From Phoronis australis (taxonomy: Eukaryota > Phoronida > Phoronidae): 64,000 bases of DNA. The DNA lies in contig NMRA01000305.1 of assembly GCA_002633005.1 (NCBI GenBank), positions 62,001 to 126,000 on the forward strand, given 5' to 3'. Numbering within the stretch: position 1 is the first letter of the stretch; every line of letters begins with the position of its first letter. The position numbers were made by a program, and so were the translations under genes. Below the pieces are notes generated by a model that was not told where the DNA came from, did not search any database, and worked only from the letters and a program-made list of their open reading frames with translations. This document shows positions 1 to 13,499 of this stretch, piece by piece.

Positions 1-1177
1 AACTTTCACCAAACTCCTTTGTTTTGATTTTATCATAGGAAGCACTAAAATAAAATGTTAAAGTATTGTTTATTGACTAAACCTCGGGGAACACTCTACA
101 AGAGACGTATTAAACCATTTGAATTTCATTTCAAGCAAAAATAAATCCGCTTTTCATCACAAAAAACAATTCGTGATATAGACCAATTGGTCTCAAATTA
201 TTTTAAAAATCAAATTGGAAGTGACCCAATCCAAAAGAACTGATAGTTCGTTATAGCTTGACATCAGGCGCTACATGTTGGCTCGTCACAGCGTGCAATT
301 TATGTCGAGCACGGTCTCAAGGAACGGCCAACGATTGAGATCTTTGAAAATGAGAAATAACCTCTCTTTTGAGTAAGGAACAAATTGAGATCAATTTTAC
401 AGCAGTAAAGTCTAAATCAAAAGTTGTTAGGATTTATCTCTGATTTTACAAAAATTTTGATTTCAACAACTTTAATCTAGGAATAGGTTTTTAATGCATA
501 AAATACAATATACCTTCTCGGCAGAGCAGACAGCCTTTGTCGTGGTGAATACTCTGGGTTAGAGTCACGTGGGCTCGAGCTCTGATTGGACGAGAACTGG
601 AAGTTTTGTATGCCAGGAGATAAATTTACTCCTTCCTCAGCACCAGGAGCTGAAAATGTTCACACAGAAATCCAGAAGTTGAAAAGAAAAGTCTCTCTAA
701 TTATCATATTTATGTGGAAAGCTTCAGTAATATCAAAAACTATAAGTGTTGAATATAGCCACATGAGCCGTACCTGAGAATATGTGTAAATTTCACTACA
801 AGAATCACTTACACAACCATTTACAACCAAACATGACTGTTTGAAATTGATTTAACTTTTTCAAATTCGGGATGGGAATATTTAGCTAATCATGAGTATT
901 AAACTAAATGTGATGGTAATCCCCTCATTTGCAGAACAGTTGAAAGGGTAAAACTCATCGCAGACCAAAGTCTTCCAGTACAAACTGCTCATGTAGACGC
1001 AAAATGTTCTGGATAAATTTGTCACTGCAACTGCAAGACGATACCAGTCTATTCCAAATCAGATCATTTTGTTCGCGGACCAAGTTCTATTATTTAAAAA
1101 TAATAAACGCAGCCAGAACAATTCGGTCTCCCATTTCACTTGAATTTAGACGAATAACAATGTAGCGTTTGACCTAC
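1..1177. other. Non-coding stretch at left edge
   Basis: No convincing coding exon is visible. Short open frames here have no coding character. Part of it (about 170-440) resembles a dispersed repeat also found near 31650 and 58600. Confidence 0.5.
170..440 (+). repeat. Diverged dispersed repeat, copy 1 of 3
   Basis: This segment shares an order of short blocks with about 31650-31920 and 58600-58820: an 'attggtctcaaatt'-type block, a 'gtgac' block, a 'tggtctc' block and a closing 'gttgagaca'-type block. Identity is low and boundaries are estimates by eye. The family is not identified. Confidence 0.4.
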
Positions 1178-1346
1178 CAAGTTTGGTGTTCTCGTAAATA
1201 ACGGATGTTGTCAACTCCCTGGCTTGGGGACTGTAGTTATTGGCAATGGAGTCACTAACATGGCGGTAGTGCTTCTGCTCTTTGAAGGGCGCTGCTTGGG
1301 TCCACGAGCCTCGCTCCAGGATTTTGGGCTTCTCGCTGTATGCGGG
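1178..1346 (-). CDS. Exon-like open segment, unrecognised protein
   Basis: On the minus strand a 169 bp open segment is bounded by an acceptor (ttaacttacag at 1347 upward) and a donor (CTTG then gtaggt at 1177 downward). It encodes 56 codons plus one base. The peptide starts PAYSEKPKILERGSW and ends SVIYENTKL. Its composition is that of a soluble, charged protein, and its GC content is above the surrounding DNA, which supports a real exon. It starts in phase 0 and ends in phase 1. I do not recognise the protein. It may belong to the same minus-strand gene as the exon at 10407-10508, but no intermediate exons were confirmed. Chance openness is the alternative. Confidence 0.5.
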
Positions 1347-4300
1347 CTGTAAGTTAAGGTAAGAGGGTTAAGATAGAGAATACATTAAGAAATAAGCAGA
1401 CGTGTATTAGGCTCTAGCCCACTCTGGTGGAATCAGATTAAAAGTCTGTGGGAATTTCAAGACATTCATGGTCATTGTTATTGATTTGAGATAAAGTAAT
1501 CACTGAATACATTCCACTAAAAAATCATGAATGGTTATTGATGAGTCTGATTAATCGTCTATGATTTGTATTTGGAGACGGCCAATGAGCAAGATTTTGC
1601 GCCATTGATCACAAAGTCACCAGGGCTCAAAATCCAATATGTACTTGGATATTTTCCATTCTACTTTTGCACAAACGTCTGCGATTTGTTTTTGGAGATT
1701 GTATCTGGAATAGAGGGGTCATCAAGTGCAAATTGCACCAGACACTCACTTGTGAAAATTATAAACTCGAGCACAGCTATCTCGAATTCATATATTGAAG
1801 ATGAATGAAATAATTTTGAGTTTAATTTCGAGTACATAGGGTCGGGTATTTAATCGTCGGCTGATGAAAGCAAGGTGGGTCAATTTTTCCCTCGAGTTTA
1901 CCAAACATAAATCATAAACTGAGATGCATAGACAAAAGAATACGGATTGGCAAGATCTTTGCAATGAGGAAAAAGGTTGAGTGAGATGTCATTTCTTTGA
2001 TCGATTACAGTTAAAATTTTCCAATTTCAAACGAACTCCAGAATTTGGTACACGGTCCGAGACTCCCGCAAAAATTTAATTTACTCGATTCAGGAAGGTG
2101 CGACAATGGCGCTTTTGGGGTTTGGTATTATCAATTTCACACATTACCGACAATGTGTTTTCGATCCACAGAATGGGTACTTCCGCCACCTTTCCGGTGA
2201 TTCTTCAATTTGGAACGGCCACTATTGCCTGTGTCTAGAATTTGGGACAAGCTCTGACCTTGGGCAAAATAATTCAATTTTCACCTCCCAAATTAGAGAA
2301 TGTTTACAATAATAACCAAACAAGTGATAGGAAAAAACAGACATCTCACTGTCACTAACAGTACACAACTCACTAAAGGCAATATTCATGTACATGACCA
2401 TTGTCTGAGGGATTCCCTTAATTGAAGCCAGAAACTCTGCCAAGCTTAAAAAATCACATAATGATATGCTAATTAATTCCAGACACCCATGACACCTACT
2501 TGGGGGATTAACACATTTCCTTAGGTCATCACAACACAAGAGATAAAATGCACTAGAGAAGATGATTAATGCCATTTTTATCAGCTGCTCAGTTCAAACT
2601 AATCCGGAATTTATTGACAATATTTCTACCTAGCCAAGCAAACGTTTTCATAAACTCTTGAAGGCATTGACGGGCAGTGGATTAAGAGCCATGGTGATAT
2701 TCCAGCCTGATAGGTGTTGAAGACAGACTCAATTTAACTCTCCAGGGTAGTGCAAATGGATTAATTTAAAATCATTCACAGGGCGATAATTGCTTACAAA
2801 AGACGATCTAAACTTGATTAGACTCTATTCTCAGCATTTTTTTTCAGCAACGCCAATAAGAAGAAAAAAGTTCAACCTCTAAAATGAAATAAGAAAATTC
2901 AAAATGACATCAATTTTTTTAATTCGACTCGAAACTACTTGTAGATCAATAGAAGACTATTCCTAATATTTTGAGAAACAACTAAATAATTTATTCTCAA
3001 CAGTAATTTAACCCTGCAGATTTCCCAAATGTATTATTACCAATTCTATGGGCAGGGCCCCCAAGAGACGAAGTGGCAATTTCCTTGTGAACACAAGCAA
3101 TCCGAAAAATTCAATTTCACCACTGACCAAAGAAAACATCACCTATTAGCGGTTTAATTACCAGCTGTATATAAACAGTTTTCATTTCCCTTAAAGAATT
3201 ATGAGCACTTTAAAGCTTTGGTCAGAAGACAAAATCGGTAACTGATTTCACCATCATAATAGAATTAGAATTAATACACAACAAAATTATTTCCAAAAGA
3301 CCTGTTCAGTAGAATCACAGCTAATGTGCACTCCTGGAATACAACAAACTCAGGGAGAATGCAGATTTCCAAGAAGTAAGTAAGATAATGACTTGTAATT
3401 TTAAAATCACAATCACCATGTTGTTATTACTTGGCCACACGGAATAGCTGGTGAAGTGACAAGCTTGTCATATACTCCATCGCAATCTGAAGGTGATAAG
3501 ATGGACACAAGTAAACACCATCCGTGTTTGCTGTGTCTATTTGAGTAACGGACTAATATCGCGACAGGCATGATACCGCATGCTATGATGTGTATACAAA
3601 ACTTTACAAGCACAAATTGCCGACTATGTGCTAAAGCTGTCAACAGTCGCCACTACTAAAGAATACGGGCGTGTGAGACAGCTTTGTGAAGTGGATAAAT
3701 AAGTAAAAAATACTGAACAGTGTCTGATGCTGACATATAATGCTCGACTGAGACTGAGACTGGTACCCGTTGTTTTGAGAAAGAGAAACTAAAGAGCCAC
3801 CAGCTGTCATGGTTATGCTAAATTTTCACCAAATTCGGACAAAGACAATTGCCAGACTTGCTGTTTTCCGAAAACTTTTCAGGCTGTGAATTCAGTAAAA
3901 TCTCACCAAGTCTCAGGACAAAAAATAATCGCCAAAATTGACATTTTCTTCCTTTTTTCAAAGTTTTCTGGCAATGTTGGGAATGCCGACAACTTTTCAA
4001 AATTTTGTCAGATGTCAGTTTTCGTAAAAACCTTGAACATGGAAAAGCACGTCTTTTTTAAAAAAACTAAGAAAATATATTCTGTTTGTCCGTCATACTG
4101 TGTCCTAAACAGGTGAAATTTTACCATAGCATACATTTTTCAGAACACGCAGTGCCAACTGATGGTAACTATACAGAACAAAACTTGAAACGGTAAAGCA
4201 TAACTGTAATGTTATTTATTACATGAAAATTGGGAAAATTAGCATGATTTTACGATTACATGGAGATTTATAATGGCTCATTTGCAGGTCAAAGGTTCTC

Positions 4301-4441
4301 AACCGGGGTCATGGCTGGTCACACATCGCTATCAACAATATGAAAAGTCTGTAATGTTCTTGCCATTTTGAGACTTCGGAGGTAATCCAGTGCAAAGAGC
4401 GTTAGTACTCGTATGAACACTGGTTTGAAATCACTAACTAT

Positions 4442-4617
4442 ACACCTTATTCATGCAGCCGCCATATTAAAATGAGCCTCTTTTTAAGTTTTAAAAACAG
4501 CATTCAGCGCTTAATCATAACACAAAGCATGGCTTGTTATACTTATGTCCCAAAAGCATTGTTTTTAAACCTAAAAAGAGGCTCACTACTAAAATGGCAG
4601 CTGCGTGAATAAGGTGT
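4442..4617. mobile_element. MITE-like foldback element with ~57 bp inverted arms
   Basis: The left arm (4442-4498, starting ACACCTTATTCATGCAG) is the reverse complement of the right arm (4561-4617, ending GAATAAGGTGT), with a few mismatches and about 62 bp between. There is no coding capacity. The flanks do not show an unambiguous target duplication, so no superfamily is assigned. Confidence 0.75.
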
Positions 4618-5132
4618 TAAGACTGCTAATTTTAGGTCACTATACACATAATCACTATTTGAACATTTAGATTGTTATATATGGTAACTCACTGCTTATT
4701 TAGCACACAACATGGCCAACACGTTCAATTCTATTTTGTTACTAAACTTCTTCTAAAATAAAGATAAAGAAAATTTTAGCCTGCACTAGCATGATTTTTA
4801 CTGTGCAGATGTCAGAAAGCATTAAAACTTTGCTAATAATATCTTTAGAATTATTAATGAGACGAAATCTGTGTCAAATTTTTGTGTAAACTACACTTTT
4901 AGATAATCCGTCTCACCACCTAAGCTCTGGTATAACCAGTCGCAATAAGACAACTAATAACAGAACAAATTTATAATTTCTGGTATTCATCTCAGCCAAT
5001 GGTATGCTAGAACAACCTAAGCTTTAGAACCCTGTAGCTTAGAGACTAGCGCGAAATGACAAAACACAAACCTGGTAGATCTACGAATTTAATAAACGGG
5101 GCTTATCCAACTACTGGTTCTGTTCTGGATGA

Positions 5133-5231
5133 TAGTCACTTACAAGGATCCGGGATTTTGAGAACCAGTTTGATGCCTGCTATACAGTGGAGAAATCTGG
5201 TTCTCAAAATATGGAAGCTCTGTAAATGACT
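5133..5231. mobile_element. Short palindromic element, copy A of 4
   Basis: About 34 bp arms are built around ATTTTGAGAACCAG and its complement CTGGTTCTCAAAAT, separated by a loop containing 'tttgatgcctg' and 'cagtgga'. The same design recurs at 34681-34772, 43310-43395 and 57951-58041, so this is a dispersed foldback (MITE) family. Confidence 0.75.
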
Positions 5232-8204
5232 GTTACCCTGTTTTGTTGTGGGCAAGAACCGGATTAAACTAGATGGAAAAGGCCCTGAAAAATGTAACTA
5301 CAGGCTTTGTAGAAGACATGAAAATGATTGTTGGAAAGCGCTTAAAATACTTTCAAAGAATTCTAATGCAATCAACGGAACCATTTTGAACAGCGCCTCA
5401 CAGGAACTTTCCACCCCAACTATCTTGTGTCCCACAGGAACCCCCACACTGCACACAGGTCCACCAACATTCCCCCATCAACAATTACAGTCCAGTACAA
5501 TGTATAAGTATGTAACCCCCAGCACTAATAGCACCAGTTGACTAGCACACTTGGGCAAATTATGCTTCATTAACTCTACACAACAAACCTGCTAGGATAA
5601 TAATATACACAACAGCTAAATCCTGAATGAATGGCTGCTAAACCCATTATATAAGGTTTATACCCTTTGTGAACATAACTTAGGTTGTGCTGTGAGGTTG
5701 TACTAGAATAGAGAGACATTAACTCCTATATTATGAACTCTTGAGGACAGAAAGGTGAACCTAACTGGTTAGACATAAATAAAACAAAAACAGGATTCTC
5801 GGAAAAGAGCATATTCTCTAGGGAGGCTGACTCTCCCATTGTAAGGGTTGTTAGGAGCGGGCTGTCAACTGGTGTGGGTAATTTTCCTTCTCACGGCAAG
5901 TGTCATCTGGATTGGGTGTAATTGCGGTGTCCTTCAAGTGACGTCTCCGAGAGGTATTCCCTTCTGACATGTTATCATCTCGGGGAACACAACAGATTTA
6001 GCAGAGTGCAGGTGCCGCTCACGTTGCCGCCAGTACAATTTTTTATCACTCCAGTTATAGTCTCAGGTATCCATTTTATTGGCTACACAGGTGTTGTGCT
6101 GATCCGGATTTTGACAAAAGCGGTTGCCCCTTACCCATTATCAGGAAGAGTTCCTTCCACCCCGTGGGCACTGAGTACCTCCACTGTTTACTACTGTACT
6201 CCGTAGCTTAATTCACTAAAATTCCATAACTTTTTGCAGGCTAAATGGAGATTTATACCAACACTAATATGAGTGGTCGTAATTCTCTAAAGTTTACCCT
6301 ATGCTGTAAATTAAGGCACTCGTCATTCCAGTGAAACAGCCCCTGGTGATCCACTACCAAACCACAGTGGAAGTTACCGGTAGTTAAATATTGGTTCAAT
6401 AACAAACAGCTGCTGTTTTCAAACAAGAAACCTGTAGAATGCACTCGCCATAAATGAACTGGTGACGGAGAAGCCTTACCAGTACACATAGTAGTACAGT
6501 CTATTTTAAACTTTCTATGCAAATGGTTGCCACTTGGACATTGTGCTTGAAGCTTATGGACGCTCAGTGCAGACGAAGAGCTCCCAACTCGACTGGTTGC
6601 CTAGAGTGAAACTTAGCACAAAACACATACAGTACAAGACAAACGTAAGCAGACAAAATATCATTCCACTCGGACGTCATGATAACTAATTCCGCTTACA
6701 GGAAAGTTGGTAATAAATACTACTAACTTTCCCGTTGATTCCCTTTCATTCTCGGTGATGAGGGAAAATTTACTCCGACTATGAACTCGGCTTCCACCCA
6801 ACCATCATGGAGGGAATTGTGGGTCATTCGTCTAAATACTTTTGACTCATACTGTAGCTTACGTCACAACATTAACAAGTGAATCCACAACTCACTTAAG
6901 TCCCATCAAGGGGTACCAATAAATGCTTTAAAATCACCTATGTGCTCAGCTGCCTTTCCCTTTGAAAGTCAGCCATTTCACAGCACCATGTATTAGTATT
7001 TGTACAAGAACCCCTGGGTCACTAATTATCTTGAACACTGATCTAAGCTTTTTGTGTTGCAAGCAGGGTAATTACCACAGCAGCCATGACTACAAGCTCA
7101 AGGAAACAATGGCTGAAATACTATGGCTGAAATATTAGCTGCAATATGGGTACATTGAAACCAGTGATTTTCAACAGTTTGCCTTCTGAAATTGAATCTT
7201 CCTCGAAAGTTAAGCTGTTTGCAAAAGCATAACTGAAAGCTTATTAGATGATGCCCTTTCAAGCCAGCTAACCCCAGCGTGGTGAAGGGTCAATCCAAAC
7301 TGCGAAGTTAGTTGACATCACAGTCCGGCTTCGGCAGCAAACAGAAACCGAGTTTACCGCATTTTGGTTAATGTCGGTCATCGAAGACACAAAATAGCGC
7401 TCCGACGTTATGCAGGTACAGTCTGAAGTATCGGGTGATTGCATAATAAATCAAATGATGTGCTCATAGTGTAGTAATATTATTAACAACACCACAACAC
7501 CTCCTTATTGACAGCGATACCAGGCGATAACTCCTTTGAAGCACATGTTAACCATGAAACATTAGCACCCTGCTGCTATATATAAAACCACCTCAGAATC
7601 TACAGTGAAGTCAACTAATTGGGCTCTTGATTTTCAATACAAGACCAAACTCATCTTTTTAAATAACAACCCAGGCTCCCCAAGACGTGGACTTTGGTGT
7701 GAAAGCTCTTGATTACACTTAACAACAATAACCAGCTGAGAGAAATTCATTTACTAATGTAATAGCACTTTATTTTATTGATTTTCTTAAGAGACCAATT
7801 GCGGATATCACTTACGGACAATTATTTTTCAACAACCACTTGCACTAGGCGCCACATTGATAATTTCCTCTTGTTGGGCAAACGTTGATAAGGTGTCAGT
7901 TTGAGATGGTTGTCATAAAATAATTTGCATCACATCACCGGCGATAAAGTTTCAAACCGATAATCATTCATACAAGTGCTGTAGATTTTCAAAAATTTTA
8001 GGAACTGGAAACCAAGTTTTAGAAACAGGCAATTATTGGCCGTCCCAAATTCAAGAATTGAAAAATTCTTCAGACGAGTCATAGTAAGATAGAAAAAAGG
8101 TTTTTCATGGTTTCGGTGAAGGTATGTTTATGATTAACATCAACTTACTCTGAGACTGAAGAGGGCGCCCCCCTACCATTCGTTGATCAGAGACATAATA
8201 TGTC

Positions 8205-8440
8205 CAAGCAGGTGAAATTTCGTTTTGTCTCATTTCTCAACAAAAATAGCATTTCAGGGAAATTTATTTTGCTTTTAGCATAGTTTGTATGAACTAGCTA
8301 TCACCAAACAACATTTGGTAAAATTTGAGCATTAGCGACAATGTGGTAAGCCTCTGAAAAAATAGAAATATACATGCCAATCTTAGCAATTCTTTTTGTC
8401 TCAAATTGAATAATTTTTACGGTAGGATCAACAAGTCTTC
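8205..8440 (+). repeat. Dispersed repeat, copy 1 of 3
   Basis: The segment contains 'atttctcaacaaaa', 'tttcaggraaatt', a 'gcttt.agc' block and 'aaaaaatagaaatat' in the same order as 55262-55495. An inverted, partial copy lies near 60596-60745. No coding or terminal repeats were seen. Confidence 0.6.
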
Positions 8441-10406
8441 TCAATGTTCCATACTGAGAGACAAAGGAAAATGATGCGTTCACTGCTACTTCCACTGATT
8501 TTGTGATTTGCCAACTCTAATTTCAGATTCCGTTGAAACAAAATGACAAACATCCAAATTGGCTTGTGCCCCCAATCTTCAGACTAACAAAATCTCAATT
8601 TCAGCTAAAATTTGGTCAAAGATTTCAAATTCATGAGAATGCTTAAAATTGTGTCAAACATCACACGTTTGCTAAAATTTCACCATATTCGATGATTGAC
8701 AGCCCTAATTGAATTTTTTTTCTGCTTAATGATAGCTGAAACATTTGACAAAAGGCAATTCCACCACTCTGCACCATCTTGAACTTCTAAATCAAAGAAA
8801 ATTTAACCTCAAAATAGCAATGGGCAAGGTCTTTATTTTTGTATATACATCCACATAAAATGACACACTTAGTTTATATAAAGCCATTTGTGTGGTGATG
8901 GAACAGTTACACAAAAGCCAGGGTGAGTGAAATTGGTCCTTCAACCCCAGGGGAGGCCACATTATTCCAGTCAATGACATCAATGAACTTGGCAACCTCT
9001 AATCTCATTCCCAGTTGTCCATAACAGCCAACCAACTGGCAAGCCCCTAAAGCAAGAGCCTAATATTGTCCAGGAGGGACCTGCCAAAACGATAACACTT
9101 GGTTGTGAAATTGCAGACGGAAAGCTCAAGCTTGATATCAGTAATCAAAAATCTGGGGCAATAGCTCAGAGCATAAGCACTTTACCCCCACCCCCCACTA
9201 GTTGAGTGTCCACAGGAAAATTAAACCAACTACCAGCAGAAAGGTGGAAGTAACTTACGAAGGGAACCACCCAGCATGCGCACAATCACGAGAGCGCTAG
9301 GATAACGTTATCAAATCCATGATGTACATACAATTTTCGATTTTATCGCAACTAAGGTGATTAGGTGCAAGATGTCTGTGAGCAGCTCGTCAAATTGTAC
9401 CAATTTAACTCTTGTTCACATGGTAACTTGTGCCAGATCATTGCTTTCCTTTAGCAACTAGGCATGTGAACAACTACCTAGCTGCACTCAAATATAAGAG
9501 TCTTTACACAAATGTCAACCTGTTGATGTTTTGGGAAGTGTCAGCCAGTATGAGAAACAACTTCAGTCTTGGATCGAATCACATATTAATTTCACAATTT
9601 GCGTCGATGCCGAGTGAAAGGTTAATATCAGTGTCATAGAAGTTATCACCAGGAGTCGCAGTATACAGCACATGTTGTGGTATCACTTGATTTTTTTTTC
9701 AAATATAAACCCTTCCACAGTTATAAGCACCTCGTTTCCTTTACTGTCTGGCCACATACAAAACCTAAAAGTTATGCCAGCCCAGTATATTGTTGTCGGA
9801 GCACCATCTTATGACAACTTCCTTTGACCTACACTGTTATAACTTCTGTGTCTGCTTTTCAAAGTTGGTGTGAAAGGTTAATTACATCAAGGTAACTTAA
9901 CAGTGCCAGAGCTAAGTTAGTGTGTAAGTATCTACAGGTCCAATGTTCTGTTACAGACACACGACAATATACGAGATGCTTCAATCACGCAGTCAGAAAT
10001 ACTTGATGAACTAGCAAATAAGAAAAAATCTCAAAAAGCAAATGATTTGTAATGCTAATAGGGGACTCATTGACGCTACAGCAAAAAGGGTCCAGCCTCT
10101 AGTGATGCATAGATTCAGGTAGTCAAGTGGGACAGCTTTCCCACAAAAGCCCCCATGATGATAAACTGTGTTATGCTTTCAATCCATAGGAGATATCATT
10201 CGTTCATTAGTGCCATCAGGTGGATACAAAAAGTCTTCCATCGAGTGGAAAATTTTTTGCAATAACATGCGCCATGTCTTGGAGAAAGTTCTCAAATTTT
10301 ACTGATCTTTCACATGGACATAAGATACATTTTTGTTTCGGTGGTTGTGGTCATGAAGAGAACGTCTGCCTCCCAAACGGAGGTGAAATGCAACAAATCT
10401 ACTTAC

Positions 10407-10508
10407 CAGTCCAGCGCTGAGCGGAGGCAGATGAGACATGATATCTGGCCTGAACTCCACCTCAAAATCATTCGGCTGAGATATGTGGATGCCATTGTGC
10501 TCAGCCAT
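10407..10508 (-). CDS. Candidate first coding exon, unrecognised protein
   Basis: A minus-strand ATG at 10508 opens 34 codons that end exactly at a consensus donor (CTG then gtaagt). The exon is phase 0. The peptide begins MAEHNGIHISQPNDFEVEF and continues with RPDIMSHLPPLSAGL. It has no signal peptide or membrane segment. It reads like the start of a cytosolic protein, but I do not recognise it. The exon at 1178-1346 (also phase 0 at its start) could be downstream in the same gene, and intermediate exons may exist. The open frame running past the donor is lower in coding quality, which supports splicing here. Confidence 0.5.
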
Positions 10509-11499
10509 CTGAAATTAGATTGTTGTATTTGATGGTAAAAATTTTCCAGTTACGGAAAGTGAAAAATAATAATTTCGTTCACAGTTGGAGCTTGTACGAA
10601 ATTTTGGAAATACGCAAACTTAAGAATCGTGAGGAAGGTGAATTTTGCGTACGCAGCTTTTTTCAATGATTTTTACTTCCGACTTTGTTGANTACAAAAT
10701 GCAGCTTGATATGAAATAAATATAATGAACGCAAAATTACCCAAGTACCAATTTTCAGAATCAAGAAAATTCAATATTTTTACTTGAATGTCTGTGTGCG
10801 AAATTTTAGAGATTGGCCCAAATTGGATAATTTGCACCCTAATTGGAGCAGAAAGGGTTCCCTTTCTGGCCGCAGCATCAGGACAGCTTTAGTTTCCAGC
10901 TCAAACATCAGCGATATCAAACAGAAAATTCAAATTCCAAGCAAGTTAAAAAATACGATAGCTTGCTTTAAGCCAATGCCCAGACTGTAGAGAATGAGTG
11001 AGAAATTTGTGACTATGAATTCAAACACTGAAAGCAGATCTAGCCTTGTGCCAAGAAAACACGACATTTGATTTAGGCCAGGTGCGGCAATAAAGCTGTT
11101 CTCAGCTTAATCCTAACCAAGATTAGAGTTGATCAGAGGACTTGGAAAAACTGATATAGTTATTAATCAGGCATAGGCGTAGGTATAGTGACTACTTGCA
11201 CAAGCCAACATGAGGAGATTCAAACAAAATGTAGAACACCCAGAATGTACTTCTTATCTTTATGAGACCAGTTTGATGCACGAATAACTTCAACATAAGA
11301 CGTAAAAATTGAGTGAAGTCACATTTATAGGAGCATGAACTGGAGCCAAGCATCAGTTATTGTCTTCAAATAGTCTACGAAAGAAAACCGAAAAATCTCT
11401 TCAATTTGGAGAAAAAGATAATTGCAACAATTGTTATTCTTTATAATTTTTTTTCAAAGTTAAACTACGATCATTAAATCAATAGTTTTGAAGGACTGT

Positions 11500-11715
11500 A
11501 AAAATATTTGCAGGCAGCCAGACGTGTGCAGGTTGCTCTGGTGAGCCCATTGCACTGATCACCTGGAACCATTTTATGCTTCGTAACCGAGCTGAGAAGC
11601 TCGAGACCTGACTCAAGGGTCAAGCAATGTGCCCCACTGTAACTAGAACCCCCAACCTAGAGTAAGGGAAGTGGAGAGTCATCCAACTAGGCCACACTGT
11701 CCCCTCTTGTTCAGT
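11500..11715 (-). mobile_element. tRNA-derived SINE, copy 1
   Basis: Read on the minus strand, the element starts with a tRNA-like head. It has an A-box TGGCCTAGTTGG near 11700-11689 and a B-box-like GGTTCTAGTTAC about 40 bp downstream. The body contains GAGTCAGGTCTCGAGCT and CTCAGCTCGGTT. The tail continues ATGGTTCCAGGTGATCAG and ends in a TGCAAATATTTTT-type run. Copies at 12140-12370 and 13500-13640 share the body, and 61505-61610 shares the tail. Confidence 0.75.
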
Positions 11716-12139
11716 GATAACTTCCATGGAAATTATTTTTGTCAAATGAACTCGACAAAATAAAATTCCACTCATCCCAAACTGCAGAATGTTTGCCTCA
11801 CAAGTCATGAACAAGTCAATATCAAAAATCAAACTTGTGAGCTAGAGCAGTCCTATGTTTCGTAGAGGCAACAGTTATGCCAGAACGCAAGAACACATAA
11901 GACTGAACGCCAGTAGCACCACTCGTAAAAAGCAATAGACATGATCACACTATCTTCCCTAGAAAGATTCTTGAGTCTACCGAACTTTACTTAGGTCACG
12001 GACAACAATGATGTTGTCTTTACTTATGTATTAAATTCACACTGCAGCATACAACTCAGGGATTAAAAGAGATTTCAGATATAGGCATCTAGAAGGGGTT
12101 TCGGATTTCTCAGGGCATTTATGACCAATGATCCATGAG

Positions 12140-12370
12140 GAGTCAGTGTGGACTAGAAGGATAAGCTTCCTTGGTTCAAAGTGGTTGGTTTGAGTCCCAG
12201 GGCACTGCTAGACCCCTGGGTCAGGTCTCCAGCTAATCCAGCTTGGTTTTAACATTAAGAAGGCATAAAAATGGTTCCAGATTGTCATCCCAATGGGTGC
12301 ACCTCAACAGCCTGCGCAAGTCTGGTACTATGTGTACAAGACCACCTGCAATTATTTTTTAATACTTTAA
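12140..12370 (+). mobile_element. tRNA-derived SINE, copy 2
   Basis: Plus-strand copy with a degenerate A-box (TGGACTAGAAGG) and a good B-box (GGTTTGAGTCCC). The same central body follows (GGGTCAGGTCTCCAGCT, CAGCTTGGTTTTAAC), then the ATGGTTCCAG tail block, ending in TGCAATTATTTTTTAAT. This head-to-tail copy defines the family as about 230 bp. Confidence 0.75.
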
Positions 12371-13499
12371 TGACCCATAACTGCGTTTTTACGACCTCGT
12401 TGAAATTGATGTTATATATTTTAAGTATGTTACAACGAAGACAAACTCTGAAGAGGCCAATACACCCCCAGAGACACCACCCTTAATCCTCAACAGGGTG
12501 AGCATGTCTACATCTAATTCATTGAGTACATTTGGATGCCCTGGATATCAGCTATAGATGAAGGCTAATAAACAGTACTAGAGTCTTCATTTCATGAAAA
12601 GTTATGATTGACAGGCTTACGCCTAATTTTTATGTTATATGAGCAACAGAAGGTCTCGGGTAGCAATCTTTAGACCAATTTATGTTAATTAGGTAATGTG
12701 ATGTGGCCACAGGTGGCATTCTGACCAGACTAGAAAATGTTTGTGATAAATTTCCACACATGTTTAGGAGTTACACATTCATACAAGGGATTGCAAAATT
12801 GTCATATTTTGATTTCTAGAGGCCGAAAACCTTGCTATTAATTTAATTTTAAAAATTAGTTCAAGAAATTTGTAGAATTCAAACCAAGCAATTCAGGCAA
12901 GGATGATAGCCATGCTTTTAATCTTTATTTTATGTTGAGTAATTTGACAATATAATTCCTGTTTCCATCAATAGACATGTAAAGAACTGCCATGCGTTTC
13001 ATAGAGGTGCAAACTACATGAAAATGCAAGATCATGCAAGACTGCCTATTTCTGACCATAACGCATTTTAAGATAAATGCGAGCTTCATTCACGAGATTT
13101 TGCATCTACAGAACTCAACCTGTCATATTATAAACTGCAAAATGTAGTTCAAACTGACATTATCAGTGAAAAAAAGGTTTTTCAGCCAAAGCAGAATCAT
13201 GCCCACAACATCAGCAGAGTGCACAGAACACCTTAAACCACTTTTATGCTTCAACGCCCTCGATATAGAGGCTGAACATCAGTCCCCTTCCCCTCTCAAA
13301 AATAACAGTCGAAAATCCCCTTATCAAGTCAGAAATACTCCTCTAAACGATAAAAAATTCTCCTTGTGGAATATACACCATTATCACAAAAACCATTGCA
13401 ACAAATAAACCTCACAAAAATTACCCTCTTGGGGAGTAAAAACAGTGTGAAAATTCCCCTTTAAAAAGGCACATGCACCTTTCCTCTCAGGTGGGTGAT

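Larger units (their letters stand above)
1347..10406. other. Gene-poor stretch (intron or intergenic)
   Basis: No confident gene is visible. If the exons at 1178-1346 and 10407-10508 belong to one minus-strand gene, this is its intronic space. It holds a 176 bp foldback (4442-4617), one copy of a palindromic element (5133-5231) and a dispersed repeat (about 8205-8440). A short spliceable segment at 6480-6600 (minus) is open in one phase only and was not accepted as an exon. Confidence 0.5.

Noticed and set aside
5248-5541. 97-codon plus-strand frame
   Set aside because: Low-complexity Ser/Thr/Pro composition, no splice context and no recognised domain.
6480-6600. Minus-strand exon candidate with a Cys-containing peptide
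   Set aside because: Open in one phase only over 121 bp, which is expected by chance fairly often; its end phase does not join the exon at 1178-1346.
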